Source: Bog-473 sp963721585 (lineage in GTDB: Bacteria; Actinomycetota; Acidimicrobiia; Acidimicrobiales; RAAP-2). Taken from it: a stretch of 64,000 nt of DNA. The stretch lies in contig CAVRJN010000008.1 of NCBI GenBank assembly GCA_963721585.1, forward strand, positions 1,364,001-1,428,000, in the 5' to 3' direction. How positions within the stretch are numbered: the stretch's first letter is position 1; each line of letters begins with the position of its first letter. Positions 8,178-17,240 of this stretch are shown one piece after another. The notes under the pieces were generated by a model that had not been told where the DNA came from, searched no databases, and saw only the letters and a list, made by a program, of their open reading frames with translations. The translations under genes were made by a program, and so were the position numbers.

Positions 8178-9437
8178 ATGGGTACGGCATCGGGCAACAT
8201 TCGTGGCAGGGTTGGGTTAGCGGCACTCGCGTTCACGGCGGGTGTGGGCGTCACGAGCCTGGCGGGCGGGGTCGCAGGAGCGTCGGCGTCCTCTGGCTCA
8301 CCCGTCACCCTTGTGATGATCACCTCGTTGACGGGCGAAGGCTCGTCTGAATTCAGCAATGCGCCGGCAGGTTTCAATGCCCGCATTGCCATGCAGAACG
8401 CCGAGGGCGGTATCGACGGTCACAAAATTAACGGGATCGTCCTCGACGACCAGACCAGCCCGACGGAGATCGCGACCGCCGTCCAGGATGCCGTGTCGAA
8501 GGACCCGGCGGGCATCGTGTCGACGAGCCCTCTCTTCTTCCTGGCCGACAAGTACCCGCAACAGGCGGGCCTCCCTGTGACCGGCGGCTTCTTCGACGGA
8601 CCGGAGTGGGGCGAGCAGCCCTTCACGAACATGTTCGCTTCGGACGTGGGCAGCGTCGACGACAAGTATCCGGTCAACACGGCCATCGGCGCCTTCATGA
8701 AGGCGCACGGCGGCACGGTCGCCTGTTCCTACGGGTACGGGATCTCGCCGTCGTCGAGCCGGTCCGCCGTCGGCACCAACCTCTCGTTCGTCCATGCCGG
8801 TGGCAAAGCAGGTGTGCTCGACACGTCGATCCCGTTCGGCTCGGTGGCCATGACCACACCGGCGCTCACCGCCAAGCAGGCCGGCTGCAACGCCTACTAC
8901 GCGGGTCTGGACGACAACTCGAACGACGCGTTGGCCACAGCACTGGAGCAGGAGGGCGTCAAGCCAAAGGTGATGGTATTCCCCACGGGCTACGACCCCC
9001 AGGTCATCGGCACCCCCGCCTGGAAGGCCGTGCAGGGCGGCTATTTCGAGACCGAGTTCCGCCCGTTCTCGCTGCCCGATGCCGGAACGGAGCAGATGCA
9101 GAAGGCTCTCGAGAAGTATGCCCACTTCTCGAGCACAGAGTTCCCCTCCTTCAGCCAGTACGAGTCGTGGCTCGGCGCCGACCTCATGATCAAGGGCCTG
9201 CAGCTGGCCGGTCCCACCGCGTCGCACGCCGCCGTCATCACGGCACTGCGCGGCATCACGAGCTACACCGGGAACGGGCTGCTGCCCGAGTCGATCAACT
9301 ACACCGACAACTTCGGGAAGGACCTGCCGAAGTCGTGCGGGTGGTACATGAAGGCCGAGAAGACGTCCTTCGTGGCAGTCTCGAGCCAGCCCTGGTGTGG
9401 CACCGACCTACCGGGCACTACCACCGTCCAGGGGTAG
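8178..9437 (+). CDS. Branched-chain amino acid-type ABC transporter substrate-binding protein (orphan)
   Basis: A 419-residue periplasmic-binding-protein type I (LivK/Peripla_BP_6). The N-terminus has a signal peptide (basic GNIRGR, hydrophobic GLAALAFTAGVGV, Ala-rich cleavage region GAGASASS), so the protein is exported. The mature part starts with the strand VTLVMITSLTGEG. A good ribosome site (GGGGAGGGAAGG) precedes the ATG. It is a close paralog of the binding protein at 19825-21102: both share DDQT(S/N)P(T/S)EIATAVQ, KYPQQAGLPVTG and ADLMIKGLQ(L/M)AG. No permease or ATPase is next to it, so it may feed the Liv-type permease encoded at 21-25 kb. Ligand unknown. Confidence 0.9.
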   Translation: MGTASGNIRGRVGLAALAFTAGVGVTSLAGGVAGASASSGSPVTLVMITSLTGEGSSEFSNAPAGFNARIAMQNAEGGIDGHKINGIVLDDQTSPTEIATAVQDAVSKDPAGIVSTSPLFFLADKYPQQAGLPVTGGFFDGPEWGEQPFTNMFASDVGSVDDKYPVNTAIGAFMKAHGGTVACSYGYGISPSSSRSAVGTNLSFVHAGGKAGVLDTSIPFGSVAMTTPALTAKQAGCNAYYAGLDDNSNDALATALEQEGVKPKVMVFPTGYDPQVIGTPAWKAVQGGYFETEFRPFSLPDAGTEQMQKALEKYAHFSSTEFPSFSQYESWLGADLMIKGLQLAGPTASHAAVITALRGITSYTGNGLLPESINYTDNFGKDLPKSCGWYMKAEKTSFVAVSSQPWCGTDLPGTTTVQG

Positions 9438-9458
9438 AGGCTGCGGCTGAGGGCCGTT

Positions 9459-9650
9459 TCAGTCCTCGATGGAGATGGCGTTCTTGGGGCAGGTGCGGAC
9501 CGCTGCCTCGATCTTCTCGCGCAACTCCTCAGGAGGGTTCTCGTCGAGCACGTAGAGGAGATCGTCGTCGCGGACCTCGAACACCTCGGGGGCCAATCCC
9601 ATGCAGAGCGCGTTGCTCTCGCACAGATCGAAATCAACGACAACCCGCAT
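9459..9650 (-). CDS. Small ferredoxin, P450-partner ([3Fe-4S]) type
   Basis: A 63-residue ferredoxin with cysteines arranged as C-x5-C near the N-terminus (DLCESNALCMGLAPEVF) and CPKNAI near the C-terminus. The second cysteine of a normal 4Fe cluster is replaced, which is typical of the single-cluster [3Fe-4S] ferredoxins that pass electrons to cytochromes P450 in actinobacteria. It is convergent with the binding-protein gene and lies just downstream of the dehydrogenase/decarboxylase pair. No P450 is adjacent; the only one in the window is at 40.7-41.9 kb, so a partnership is possible but not shown. Confidence 0.9.
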   Translation of the reverse strand: MRVVVDFDLCESNALCMGLAPEVFEVRDDDLLYVLDENPPEELREKIEAAVRTCPKNAISIED

Positions 9651-9684
9651 CGGTACTCCCTCCTGCCCCGAACATTAGGCGTGA

Positions 9685-10467
9685 TCATCGGTCGGCCACG
9701 AACCGGTAGATGCGGGTGAAGTCCGCTCCTGGCTCGGCGGTGGCGAATCGCTCCCACACCGATTCGGTGGATCTCACCGAGGACCGAAGGCGAGCCCTGG
9801 GCCTCCACGGCCCCGACATGCCGCTCGAGATCCTTGGCCATCAGGGCGTTGGCGAACCCGTCGATGACCTGACCATGGTCTCCATTCGAGCCCGTCGAGT
9901 CCGAACGTACTGGCCTCGCTCGTGGCGGCCAGCGCGGTCGCCGACAGGAAGTTGTTGGCGAGCTTCAACGCCTGGGCCATGCCAGGCGTATCGCCGACCC
10001 GGCGCCGCCGGTCGCTCAACCCGGCCAGGACTGGCTCGACCGCCCGGCAGGCCGCGTCCGTGCCCGCAAACATGACCGACAGCGTGCGCGCCCGCGCTCC
10101 AGCGACGCCGCCCGACACGGGCGCGTCGACGTAGGCGGCTCCCGCCCCCATGAGGAGACCGTCGATCGCCTGCGCGGCGGCGACACCAACCGTCGAGGTG
10201 TCGACCACGTAGGTCACCCGCCGCTGCGGCGCCTCGGCCATGGCGCGAGCGACCTGCTCCGAGACAACGCCGTCCGGAAGGCTGAGGACGACGACGTCGG
10301 CGCGGCGCGCAAGCTGGGTCACATCACCGACGAACTCGGCCCCGTGCCGGGCTCCGGCCCGGACCGGAGACGTCGTGGCTCATGACGTCGTGGCCCGCCC
10401 CGACGAGATTCCCCGCCAGGACGCTGCCCATATTGCCGAGGCCGACGAAGCCAACCTTGTCCGACAC
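9685..10467 (-). pseudogene. 3-hydroxyisobutyrate dehydrogenase-like NAD(P)-dependent oxidoreductase, several frameshifts
   Basis: The GTG start follows the TGA of the upstream gene and gives VSDKVGFVGLGNMGS, the Rossmann motif of beta-hydroxyacid dehydrogenases. After a frameshift near 10350 the protein continues with VDAPVSGGVAGA (substrate loop) and KLANNFLSA (catalytic Lys). At least two more shifts follow, near 9870 and 9790; the last frame ends in STESVWERFATAEPGADF and TRIYRFVADR. The reconstructed length is about 261 residues against about 290 for the family. Such enzymes oxidise 3-hydroxyisobutyrate, tartronate semialdehyde and related acids. As it stands the gene cannot give a complete protein. 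Decay and sequence error are both possible. Confidence 0.75.
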
Positions 10468-10852
10468 TCACTCGATCTGCTCTTCGGCGCGCACGGCCAG
10501 CAGCGATCGTCGAGCGGAGACCCCGGCGGGGGCGCCGCAGTAGGCGCCGATCTGGAAGAGCAGCTCGTCGAGCTCGTCGTCGGTGACCCCGGTCCGCGAC
10601 CGGGCGCTGACGTGCAGCCGGAACTCATCCATGCGGCCCAGGGCCGCCGTCATCGCCAGCACCACGAGGCTCCGGTCCCGCGTGCTCAGGGCGCCGCCAC
10701 GGGTCCACACTCCCCACGCCATGGACGTCAGGTAGTCCGAGAACTCCCGCATGACCGGATTGGGGTCGGTCGTCTGGGCATCCACATATTCGGGATCCCA
10801 ACATCGCGCGGCGCATGGCCCGGGACGCCTCGAACTTCTCGCCTTCGGCCAT
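10468..10852 (-). CDS. Carboxymuconolactone decarboxylase family protein, one frameshift
   Basis: The start MAEGEKFEASRAMRRAML is in a different frame from the body, which reads YVDAQTTDPNPVMREFSDYLTSMAWG and ends CGAPAGVSARRSLL. One extra G near 10796 joins them. The total is about 127 residues, normal for this AhpD-like fold. The family includes 4-carboxymuconolactone decarboxylase of the beta-ketoadipate pathway and thiol peroxidases. The single Cys in YCGAP fits the decarboxylase-like group better than the CxxC peroxidases. It is followed directly by the dehydrogenase (TGAGTG junction). The actual reaction is uncertain. Confidence 0.8.
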
Positions 10853-10871
10853 TTTGCTCCTCCTCGGCCCC

Positions 10872-10893
10872 AGGCGACACTCTGCTGTCGCCT
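10872..10893. promoter_or_regulatory. Inverted repeat upstream of the decarboxylase-family gene
   Basis: AGGCGACA and TGTCGCCT form a perfect 8-bp inverted repeat with a 6-nt spacer, 20 nt upstream of the ATG at 10852 on the minus strand. It could be an operator or a leader hairpin that affects translation. Confidence 0.5.
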
Positions 10894-10915
10894 CTGCGTT
10901 TCTCCTGTTCATCGG

Positions 10916-10954
10916 CTGAGAATCCAAATGTACAGGACTGAGAATGCATATGTA
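10916..10954. promoter_or_regulatory. Direct repeat, two 17-bp copies spaced 22 bp
   Basis: CTGAGAATCCAAATGTA at 10916 and CTGAGAATGCATATGTA at 10938 differ at only two positions and are offset by 22 bp, about two helical turns, so both would face the same side of the DNA. The AT-rich block stands out in this GC-rich region and lies 64-102 nt upstream of the minus-strand gene start. It fits a binding site for two protein units. The regulator is unknown. Confidence 0.55.
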
Positions 10955-11057
10955 TTTTCCGAGGAGAGGGTGTGTCAGAGCGGGCGGAGGGCTCTCGGAT
11001 GGTGGCACCGCGAGTTGGAGTGGCGGGGACGTGGCGGCGGCCACCGCGACGGTGCTC

Positions 11058-12692
11058 TCAGGCGACGTGGCGCTCGGCGTAGACACCGAAGACCGATTCG
11101 AGCGCCCGCATCGACTCGCCCACCGTCACGTGGTGGCGTGCCGCCTCAATGAGGGCCGGCATCAGGTTGACCGTCGGGTCCGACGCGTCCTTGGCGATAC
11201 GAGCGAGCGAATGGCGGACCGCGTCGTCGTCTCGCGCCTGCTTGATGGCGGCCAGCCGCTCCAACTGTTCGGCCTCGACGTCGGGTCCGATGGACAGCGT
11301 GGACGGGCGCGACACCGTCGTCCTCCACGTACCCGTTCACCCCGACCATGGTCCACTCGCCCTTGGCGATCTTCGACTGGAAGGCGTACGCCGCGTCCGC
11401 GATCTCTGCCACGAACCAGCCGTCATCGATGCAGGCGAACACGCCTTGGAGTATCGAACCCGAGCCCGCCTCGTCCAGGTGCGCGAACATCTCCTCGGCC
11501 TGTCGCTCCAGCTCATCGGTGAGCGACTCGACGAACCAGGAGCCACCGAGGGGATCGGCCACATGGACGACGCCGGTCTCTTCGGCGATGACCTGCTGGG
11601 TGCGGAGAGCCAGGCGCGCCGCATGTTCGGTGGGAAGCGCCAGCGCTTCGTCGAACGAGTCGGTGTGCAGGCTCTGCGTCCCGCCCAGGACGCCGGCCAA
11701 TGCCTCGATCGCCACCCGGACCAGATTCACCTCGGGCTGCTGGGCGGTCAGGGAGACGCCGGCGGTCTGGGTGTGGAAGCGCAGCTGGAAGGATCGCCCG
11801 TCCGCCGCCCCGTAGCGCTCCCGCATCCAACGGGCCCAGATGCGACGGGCCGCCCTGTACTTGGCGATCTCCTCGAAGAAGTCGCTGTGCGCGTTGAAGA
11901 AGAAGCTGAGCCGCGGCGCGAAGTCGTCGACCGCCATGCCTGCCGCCATGGCGGCCTCGACGTAGGCGAACCCGTTGGCCAGCGTGAAGGCGAGCTCCTG
12001 CGCCGCAGTCGAACCCGCCTCGCGGATGTGATAGCCCGGAGACCGAGACGGCATGCCAGCGCGGCAGCTCGGCCGAGCAGAATCGCATGACGTCGGTCAC
12101 GAGCCGCACCGAAGGCCGCGGCGGGAAGACATACTCCTTCTGCGCCTGGTACTCCTTCAAAATGTCGTTCTGGAGCGTGCCGGAGAGAGCGGCCCGCTCG
12201 ACTCCCGTCCGGTCGGCCACGCCCACGTACATGGCGAGTATGGGAGCGGCCGCCGAGTTGATCGTCATGGACGTCGAGACGCTTCCCGAGATCGATGCCC
12301 GAGAACAGCGTCTCCATGTCGTCCTGGGTGTCGATGGCGACACCGGCCCGCCCGACCTCTCCCTTCGCCCAGGGGTCGTCGGAGTCACGGCCCAGCAACG
12401 TCGGCATGTCGAACGCGGTCGACAGCCCGTCACCGCCGGCACGGAGCAACTCCTTGAAGCGGCCGTTCGTGTCCGCGGCCGTGCCGAACCCCGCGAACTG
12501 ACGCATCGTCCACAGGCGGGAGCGGTACATGGAGGCGTAGGGCCCTCGCGTGTAGGGGTACTGGCCGGGCAGCTCTGCGCCCTCGGGCCCGTAGACGGGT
12601 TCCACCGGCACGCCCGACATCGTCTCGAACCGCGCTGACCTCTTGGGCGAACGCTCGAATTGCTCCTGCCAGGTCTCCCGGTCTGCCACCAC
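11058..12692 (-). pseudogene. Methylmalonyl-CoA mutase-type large subunit (no B12 domain), three frameshifts
   Basis: The reconstructed protein has about 545 residues and covers the catalytic TIM barrel of an adenosylcobalamin acyl-CoA mutase: YTRGPYASMYRSRLWTMRQF, AFDMPTLLGRDSDDP, GTLQNDILKEYQAQKEY, SGYHIREAGSTAAQELAF, HTQTAGVSLTAQQPEVNLVR and DPLGGSWFVE. These enzymes isomerise the carbon skeleton of acyl-CoAs (methylmalonyl-, isobutyryl- or 2-hydroxyisobutyryl-CoA). The separate B12-binding small subunit and a MeaB chaperone are not seen nearby. Frameshifts lie near 12286, 12036 and 11314 with a net change of zero, and the protein is well conserved in all parts, which favours sequence error. 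Start is GTG at 12692. Confidence 0.85.
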
Positions 12693-12698
12693 GCCAGA

Positions 12699-12712
12699 TT
12701 ACTTCAACGTCA
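12699..12712. promoter_or_regulatory. Candidate YGAC-N6-GTYA operator, site I (weak)
   Basis: On the minus strand this reads TGAC GTTGAA GTAA, immediately upstream of the mutase GTG start and downstream of marR. The right half-site deviates from the consensus. Confidence 0.35.
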
Positions 12713-12730
12713 AACTACTTTCCAGCGTCC

Positions 12731-13242
12731 CTACTCGAAATCCCCGGCGGCACCGCGGAGCTCCGCCAGCAGGTCGAAAAGCCGGTCGACCGATCGAGGG
12801 CGCCACGCCGATATCCGTGAAGACCTGCTTCGTTCATGGCCTCCGTGGCGGCCGAGGCACTCCGCCGACCGGCCGCCGTAAGGCTGGCGAGCCGGCCCCG
12901 TCCGTCGTCGGGATTTGATTGGCGGGTGACGAGGCCGTCTGCCTCGAGGCGGTCGACTGCGTTGGTCACGCTCGCAGCGTTGACCTGCAGGCGCTCGCCG
13001 ATCTTGCCCAGAGGCAGGGCGCCCTGACGCGAGAAGGACAACAGCATGAGCACCTCGTAGCGGGCGAACGTGAGCCCGAGCGGGCGAAGGACGGCGTCGG
13101 CGCGGGCGAGAAAGATCTGCTGCAGCCGCATGATGGAGGTCACGACGGCCATGCCCGCGGCCTGGTCCGACCAGCCGTGCAGTCCCCATTGACGCTCGGC
13201 CTCGGCGATCGGATCGAAACTCAGCCGTCGCGGTTCGGCCAT
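12731..13242 (-). CDS. MarR-family transcriptional regulator, one frameshift
   Basis: A winged-helix regulator with the MarR body LRPLGLTFARYEVLMLLSFS, GKIGERLQVNAASVTNAVDRLEADGLV and the wing RQSNPDDGRGRLASLTAAGR. The frame breaks near 12830 and the proper C-terminus VFTDIGVAPSIDRLFDLLAE continues in another frame to a TAG at 12731. The reconstructed length is about 170 residues. MarR dimers usually repress adjacent or divergent genes and release DNA on binding aromatic or phenolic ligands. It precedes the mutase gene on the same strand and is divergent from the GH1 glucosidase, so either could be a target. Confidence 0.85.
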
Positions 13243-13425
13243 GGGCGCACGCTAGACCTTCCCGGCAGAACACTGCGCTCCCTACAACTCGTCCCGTGGG
13301 CGATCGCGCCAGAACGGCTCGCGCTCGGTTGCGGGATCGCTTGAACGTGGACCGATGTAGCCACGGGCCCCATTTTCGGTGCGTTGGCAACAGATCTGCT
13401 CGAAGGACTCGGGCAACGCCCGGTG

Positions 13426-13441
13426 GAGAGCCGGCGCTCTC
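13426..13441. promoter_or_regulatory. Inverted repeat in the marR-GH1 divergent region
   Basis: GAGAGC CGGC GCTCTC: two perfect 6-bp arms around a 4-nt centre, 78 nt upstream of the GH1 start. It may be an operator. The 277-nt region between marR and GH1 holds this and the palindrome at 13452, and no gene. Confidence 0.4.
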
Positions 13442-13451
13442 TCGACGTCCA

Positions 13452-13467
13452 ATGCAAAGCTTTGCAT
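13452..13467. promoter_or_regulatory. Perfect 16-bp palindrome upstream of GH1
   Basis: ATGCAAAGCTTTGCAT is a perfect palindrome 52 nt upstream of the GH1 ATG. Its shape resembles operators of LacI-family sugar regulators (GCAAA...TTTGC). The divergent MarR regulator is the other candidate ligand. Confidence 0.6.
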
Positions 13468-13519
13468 AGAGTGTTCTAGGGTGCGACACTGCCACGCTGC
13501 TGCGACAGGAGGGACTGCA

Positions 13520-14758
13520 ATGGCACCTTTTCCGCATGACTTTCTCTGGGGTGCGGCGACAGCCGGCCACCAGGTCGAGGGGGGCAACGTCAACGCCGAC
13601 CTGTGGCCGATGGAGTGGGCCCCGGACTCGACCTTCAACGAACCGTCCGGTGACGCGTGCGATCACTACCACCGGTACCCCGAGGACATCGCGCTGCTCG
13701 CGGACCTCGGGCTCAATGCGTACCGCTTCTCCCTCGAGTGGTCGCGGATCGAACCCGAGCCGGGCTTCTACTCGCGCGCAGCTCTCGACCATTACGCACG
13801 AATGATCGAGAGCTGCCTGAGCCAGGGCGTCACGCCCGTGGTGACGTACAACCACTTCACCGTCCCCCGCTGGATGGCCGGCAGAGGCGGATGGAGAGCG
13901 GAGGATGCACCAGGGCGTTTCGCCGACTACGCCTCGCGCGTGACGCAGGCACTTCGGCGATCTCCTGTCGTGGGTCTGCACGTTGAACGAGCCCAACCTC
14001 ATGGCGATGATGCGGAGTAGCGGGCGTCCTGGCCATGGGTACGGGAGATCGACCGCCTGCGACCGAGCCCGTCGAGGAGGAACAGGGTGGAATCGGAGGC
14101 TACGACCCGACGCGCTACCGGATGGGGATCGTGGCGGCCGACCTCGAGCAGATGGCCCACGCGCACCGCCTGGCCGTGCAGGCGATCAAGTCGACGGACG
14201 GAAGCATAAGGGTGGGATGGACCCTGGCCCTCGTCGACCTCCAGTCCGCGGAGGGCGGGGAGGAACGGTGGCTCGAGGCGCGCCGGCTGGGCCAGACAGA
14301 CTGGCTGAACGTCTCGGCCGAGGACGACTTCGTCGGCGTGCAGACGTACTCCCGGTCCCGCATCGGAGCAGACGGCCAGCTCCCAGTACCAGAGGGAGTT
14401 GCCACCATGCAGACCGGGTGGGAGGTCTACCCCGAGGCGCTCGGCCACACGGTCCGATTGGCCGCCGAACATGCGGGCGTACCCGTCCTCGTGACCGAGA
14501 ACGGCATGGCGACCGACGACGACGCGGCGAGGCTCGCCTACACCCGTGCCGCCCTGGAGGGCCTCGCGCAGTGTCATGGAGGACGGAGTCGACGTGCGCG
14601 GCTACATCCATTGGACGTTGCTCGACAATTTCGAATGGAACGCCGGCTTCTCCAAGACGTTCGGCCTCGTCGCCGTCGACCGCGAGACATTCGTGCGATC
14701 GGTGAAGCCGTCGGCCCGCTGGCTGGGTCAGGTGGCCCAGCGCAACGGCCTGGTCTGA
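13520..14758 (+). pseudogene. Glycoside hydrolase family 1 beta-glucosidase, three frameshifts
   Basis: A GH1 enzyme of about 413 residues once three shifts (near 13950, 14040 and 14573) are joined. The N-terminus FPHDFLWGAATAGHQVEG is the GH1 signature. The acid/base motif is TLNEPNLMAMM, the nucleophile motif VTENGMATDDD, and the end carries YIHWTLLDNFEW followed by a typical C-terminus. GH1 enzymes cleave beta-glucosides or beta-galactosides in the cytoplasm; no signal peptide is seen. A strong ribosome site (CAGGAGGG) precedes the ATG. Both active-site Glu residues are intact, so the shifts may be sequence errors. It is slightly shorter than the usual 440-460 residues. Confidence 0.85.
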
Positions 14759-14773
14759 ATCAGACGAGCCTCG

Positions 14774-15961
14774 TCAGCGACGATCGGGGCCGGGCGACCC
14801 GTCGACCTCGAAGCCGACCCGCTCGATGGCGGGCCCCAGCAGTGCCAGGTCGAAGCCGTACAGCTGCGCTGCGTTCTCGCAGAGGATCTTGCGGGACACC
14901 TCCGCTGTGATGCTCGGGTGGTGCAGCAGCGCGTCGACTTGGACCTTGGTTTCGGGGAAGACCGATTCGAAGTGCGGGTAATCCACCCCGAACATTGCAT
15001 TGTCACAGCCGATGGCGAAAGGTTGATACTCGGCGCTCGGCCGAGCCAGCTCCTCGAGAGGAACCTGATCCTCGGTGAAGGGCGAGATGCCAGCGAAGCA
15101 ATTGGCCGACCAGTAGTCGCGGGCGGAGCCGGTGAACTGGCGCATGCGCTGCAGCGTTGCGGCCCAACCGGTCCAGTCGTCGCCCCAACTCAGGCGGCGG
15201 TCCAGCTTGCGAATGGCCGGAGCGATCCAATCGGCCTCGGTCTCGACGAACGCCACCCGGAGGTCCGGGAAGCGCTCGAAGACACCACCGAGAATCATCT
15301 GCCAGAGTGAGCGGCCCGAGTAGAAGGAGTGCTCGAGGGCCAACGTCATGATGGCGGCGAATCCCGGAGGTCCGTAGGTCGGCGCCCCGGTGCCTCCATG
15401 CTGGCTGATCGGCAACCCGACCTCGACGCACGCGGCCCAGACCGGGTCGAGAACTGGATCGAAGAAGAAGATCCCGCCCGGAAGCAGGGCGGGCATCATG
15501 ACGCCGCCCAGGCCGTGCTCCTTGGCCCAATGGATGTCCCCAACGGCCAGATCGACGTCGTCGAACGAAACGAGCGCCTGGCCGGCTCGGCGCCCTGGCG
15601 TCTGCGCGCAGAAGTCGGCCAGCCAGCGGTTGTAGGCCAGGCGGGCCTGCCGATCGATCTCGCGGTCGGAGGACGAGCCCACGTCGTCCGCCGGTCTCGC
15701 CTGGAAGGGCAGTCCGTTCGGGAAGAGCACCTCGGCGACGACGCCCTGGCTCTCCATGTCCTTCAGGCGGAGGTCCGAATCCCACTGCGACGTCGGATCC
15801 AGTCCCGCGCTCAGATTGCCGCTCTCGGGAGCGCCCGCGGCCTCTTCCGACATGGCCCAGTCATCGAACACGTCGAGGAATCGCTTCTCGACGTAGTTCC
15901 GGTAGTCGCCCCGTGACGCCCTGACGTGTCCGTCCACCGAGATGATCGCTGTCTTCGACAC
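14774..15961 (-). CDS. Amidohydrolase 2 family metal-dependent hydrolase
   Basis: A 395-residue TIM-barrel protein of the amidohydrolase_2 group (decarboxylase/hydrolase type). The N-terminal metal motif is degenerate (SVDGHVRA in place of DxHxH). Family blocks FVETEADWI, FGVDYPHFESVFPE and the C-terminal KILCENAAQLYGFD are clear. The GTG at 15961 (VSKTAIISVDGH) was chosen because a GGGGGG ribosome site precedes it; the open frame extends 57 codons upstream without family similarity. Related proteins act on aromatic or polyketide-like acids. It is one of three such genes in this window. It is divergent from the SDR gene, and the intervening region has two copies of the shared operator motif. 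Confidence 0.85.
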   Translation of the reverse strand: MSKTAIISVDGHVRASRGDYRNYVEKRFLDVFDDWAMSEEAAGAPESGNLSAGLDPTSQWDSDLRLKDMESQGVVAEVLFPNGLPFQARPADDVGSSSDREIDRQARLAYNRWLADFCAQTPGRRAGQALVSFDDVDLAVGDIHWAKEHGLGGVMMPALLPGGIFFFDPVLDPVWAACVEVGLPISQHGGTGAPTYGPPGFAAIMTLALEHSFYSGRSLWQMILGGVFERFPDLRVAFVETEADWIAPAIRKLDRRLSWGDDWTGWAATLQRMRQFTGSARDYWSANCFAGISPFTEDQVPLEELARPSAEYQPFAIGCDNAMFGVDYPHFESVFPETKVQVDALLHHPSITAEVSRKILCENAAQLYGFDLALLGPAIERVGFEVDGSPGPDRR

Positions 15962-16050
15962 CGTCCCCCCTTTTCCACACGGCGTTGGCCCTGCGCTGCC
16001 ACATGCTAGCGATTGCACCGAGCAGAAACGAGGTTGCGAGGGCAATTTTC

Positions 16051-16064
16051 TAACACCTCTGTCA
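16051..16064. promoter_or_regulatory. Candidate YGAC-N6-GTYA operator, site E
   Basis: Minus strand: TGAC AGAGGT GTTA, followed by GAAAA (GTTAGA half-site). It lies 90 nt upstream of the amidohydrolase GTG in the 257-nt divergent region shared with the SDR gene. Confidence 0.55.
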
Positions 16065-16184
16065 TTAGACGGCCGGACCCGCGTTTCGGGAACCGGCACG
16101 CGGTCCTGGCCGGAGCACGCCTGTCGGCACATCGCTCACGCCGAGGAACGACCGATCGGCCGAACGTCGCCGGAGAAAGATGTC

Positions 16185-16198
16185 TAACATCGACGTCA
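16185..16198. promoter_or_regulatory. Candidate YGAC-N6-GTYA operator, site C
   Basis: Minus strand: TGAC GTCGAT GTTA, followed by GA (GTTAGA half-site). It lies 20 nt upstream of the SDR TTG start, where binding would block expression. Confidence 0.6.
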
Positions 16199-16218
16199 GC
16201 CGACTCAGAGGAGGAACG

Positions 16219-16961
16219 TTGCGCACGGTTGTCGTAGGAGCTTCGAGCGGGCTCGGGCGTTGCATCGGCGTCGGGCTCGCCCAGCGGGGCGCGCAACCGC
16301 CCTGCTGGCACGCCGGCAGGAGAGACTCGGAGGGGCGGCGAAGGAGGCGGGCCCGGGCACACTGGCCATCACCTGTGACGTGACCAGCACCGAGTCCTGC
16401 CACGCGGCGGTGAACGAAGCCGCCGCAGGTCTCGGCGGCATCGATGCCCTCGTCTACGCCCCCGGCGTCGGTCCACTCGTCCGTCTCGCCGATATGGACG
16501 CGGACACGTGGCGGCACGTCTTCGACACCAACGTCATCGGCGCTTCGCTGGTCACCGCGGCAGCGCTCCCCCATCTCACCGAGTCCTCCGGTACTGCCGT
16601 CTATCTCTCGTCGGTGAGCGCATCGGTCACTCCGCCCTGGCCAGGTCTGGGCGCCTACGCGGTCAGCAAGGCGGCGCTCGACAAGCTCGTCGAGGCCTGG
16701 AGGGCCGAGCATCCGACGGTCGGATTCAGTCGGGTCGTCGTCGGTGAGTGCCTGGGCGGGGAAGGGGACTCGGTGCCGGGGTTCGCCGACGGCTGGGATC
16801 AGGATCTGGCGGCCGAGGTGATGCCGGTGTGGTTCGCCCGCAACTACATGAGCGGTTCGTTCGTCGGAATCGAGGATCTCATCAGCGTCGTCGACACGGT
16901 TCTGCGCCAAGGCGCTGTCGCCATCGCGTCGGTGACGGTTGCCCCCCGCCCCGCCGGGTGA
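16219..16961 (+). CDS. Short-chain dehydrogenase/reductase (SDR), one frameshift
   Basis: Start is the TTG at 16219, behind a near-perfect ribosome site (AGAGGAGG), giving LRTVVVGASSGLGRCIG with the cofactor motif GASSGLG. One base is missing near 16297, after which the protein continues ALLARRQERL. The catalytic Ser is in VYLSSVSA and the Y-x3-K pair in GAYAVSKAAL. The reconstructed length is about 248 residues, normal for classical SDRs. The enzyme oxidises or reduces an alcohol/ketone with NAD(P). The substrate is unknown; it precedes the DUF427/thioesterase genes on the same strand. Confidence 0.85.
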
Positions 16962-16984
16962 CGCTGAGTCGGCACTCCTCCGGC

Positions 16985-17240
16985 ATGCAGATCGAGCGTT
17001 ACCCGTACCGAGCGAGCGCCTGGTGGGACGGCCGGATCGTGGCGCAGTCGGACCGGTGCCTGTGCGCCGAGGAGCCCGGTGCGCTGCCGGTCCTCTACTT
17101 CCCCCTCGCCGACATCGACTTCGAAGGATCCGAGGGCTTGTCCGATCACGTCCGGCCGACGGAGCCTGGCAGTGAGCTGCCCGGCTACGCGGCGTTCGAC
17201 CAGGACCGGGTGCGGATTGAGGTCACGGATGAGGCGAGGA
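16985..17240 (+). CDS. DUF427 domain protein (short), C-terminal end uncertain
   Basis: The first 83 residues from the ATG at 16985 form one DUF427 domain: YPYRASAWWDGRIVAQSDRC, VLYFPLADIDFEG and ELPGYAAFDQDRVRIEV. The function of DUF427 is not established; the domain is common beside redox or fatty-acid genes in actinobacteria. The frame stays open to 17470, but after about 17240 the homology passes to the thioesterase in another frame, so either the stop has been lost by a base error or the two were fused. It lies 23 nt after the SDR stop and lacks a clear ribosome site. Confidence 0.6.
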
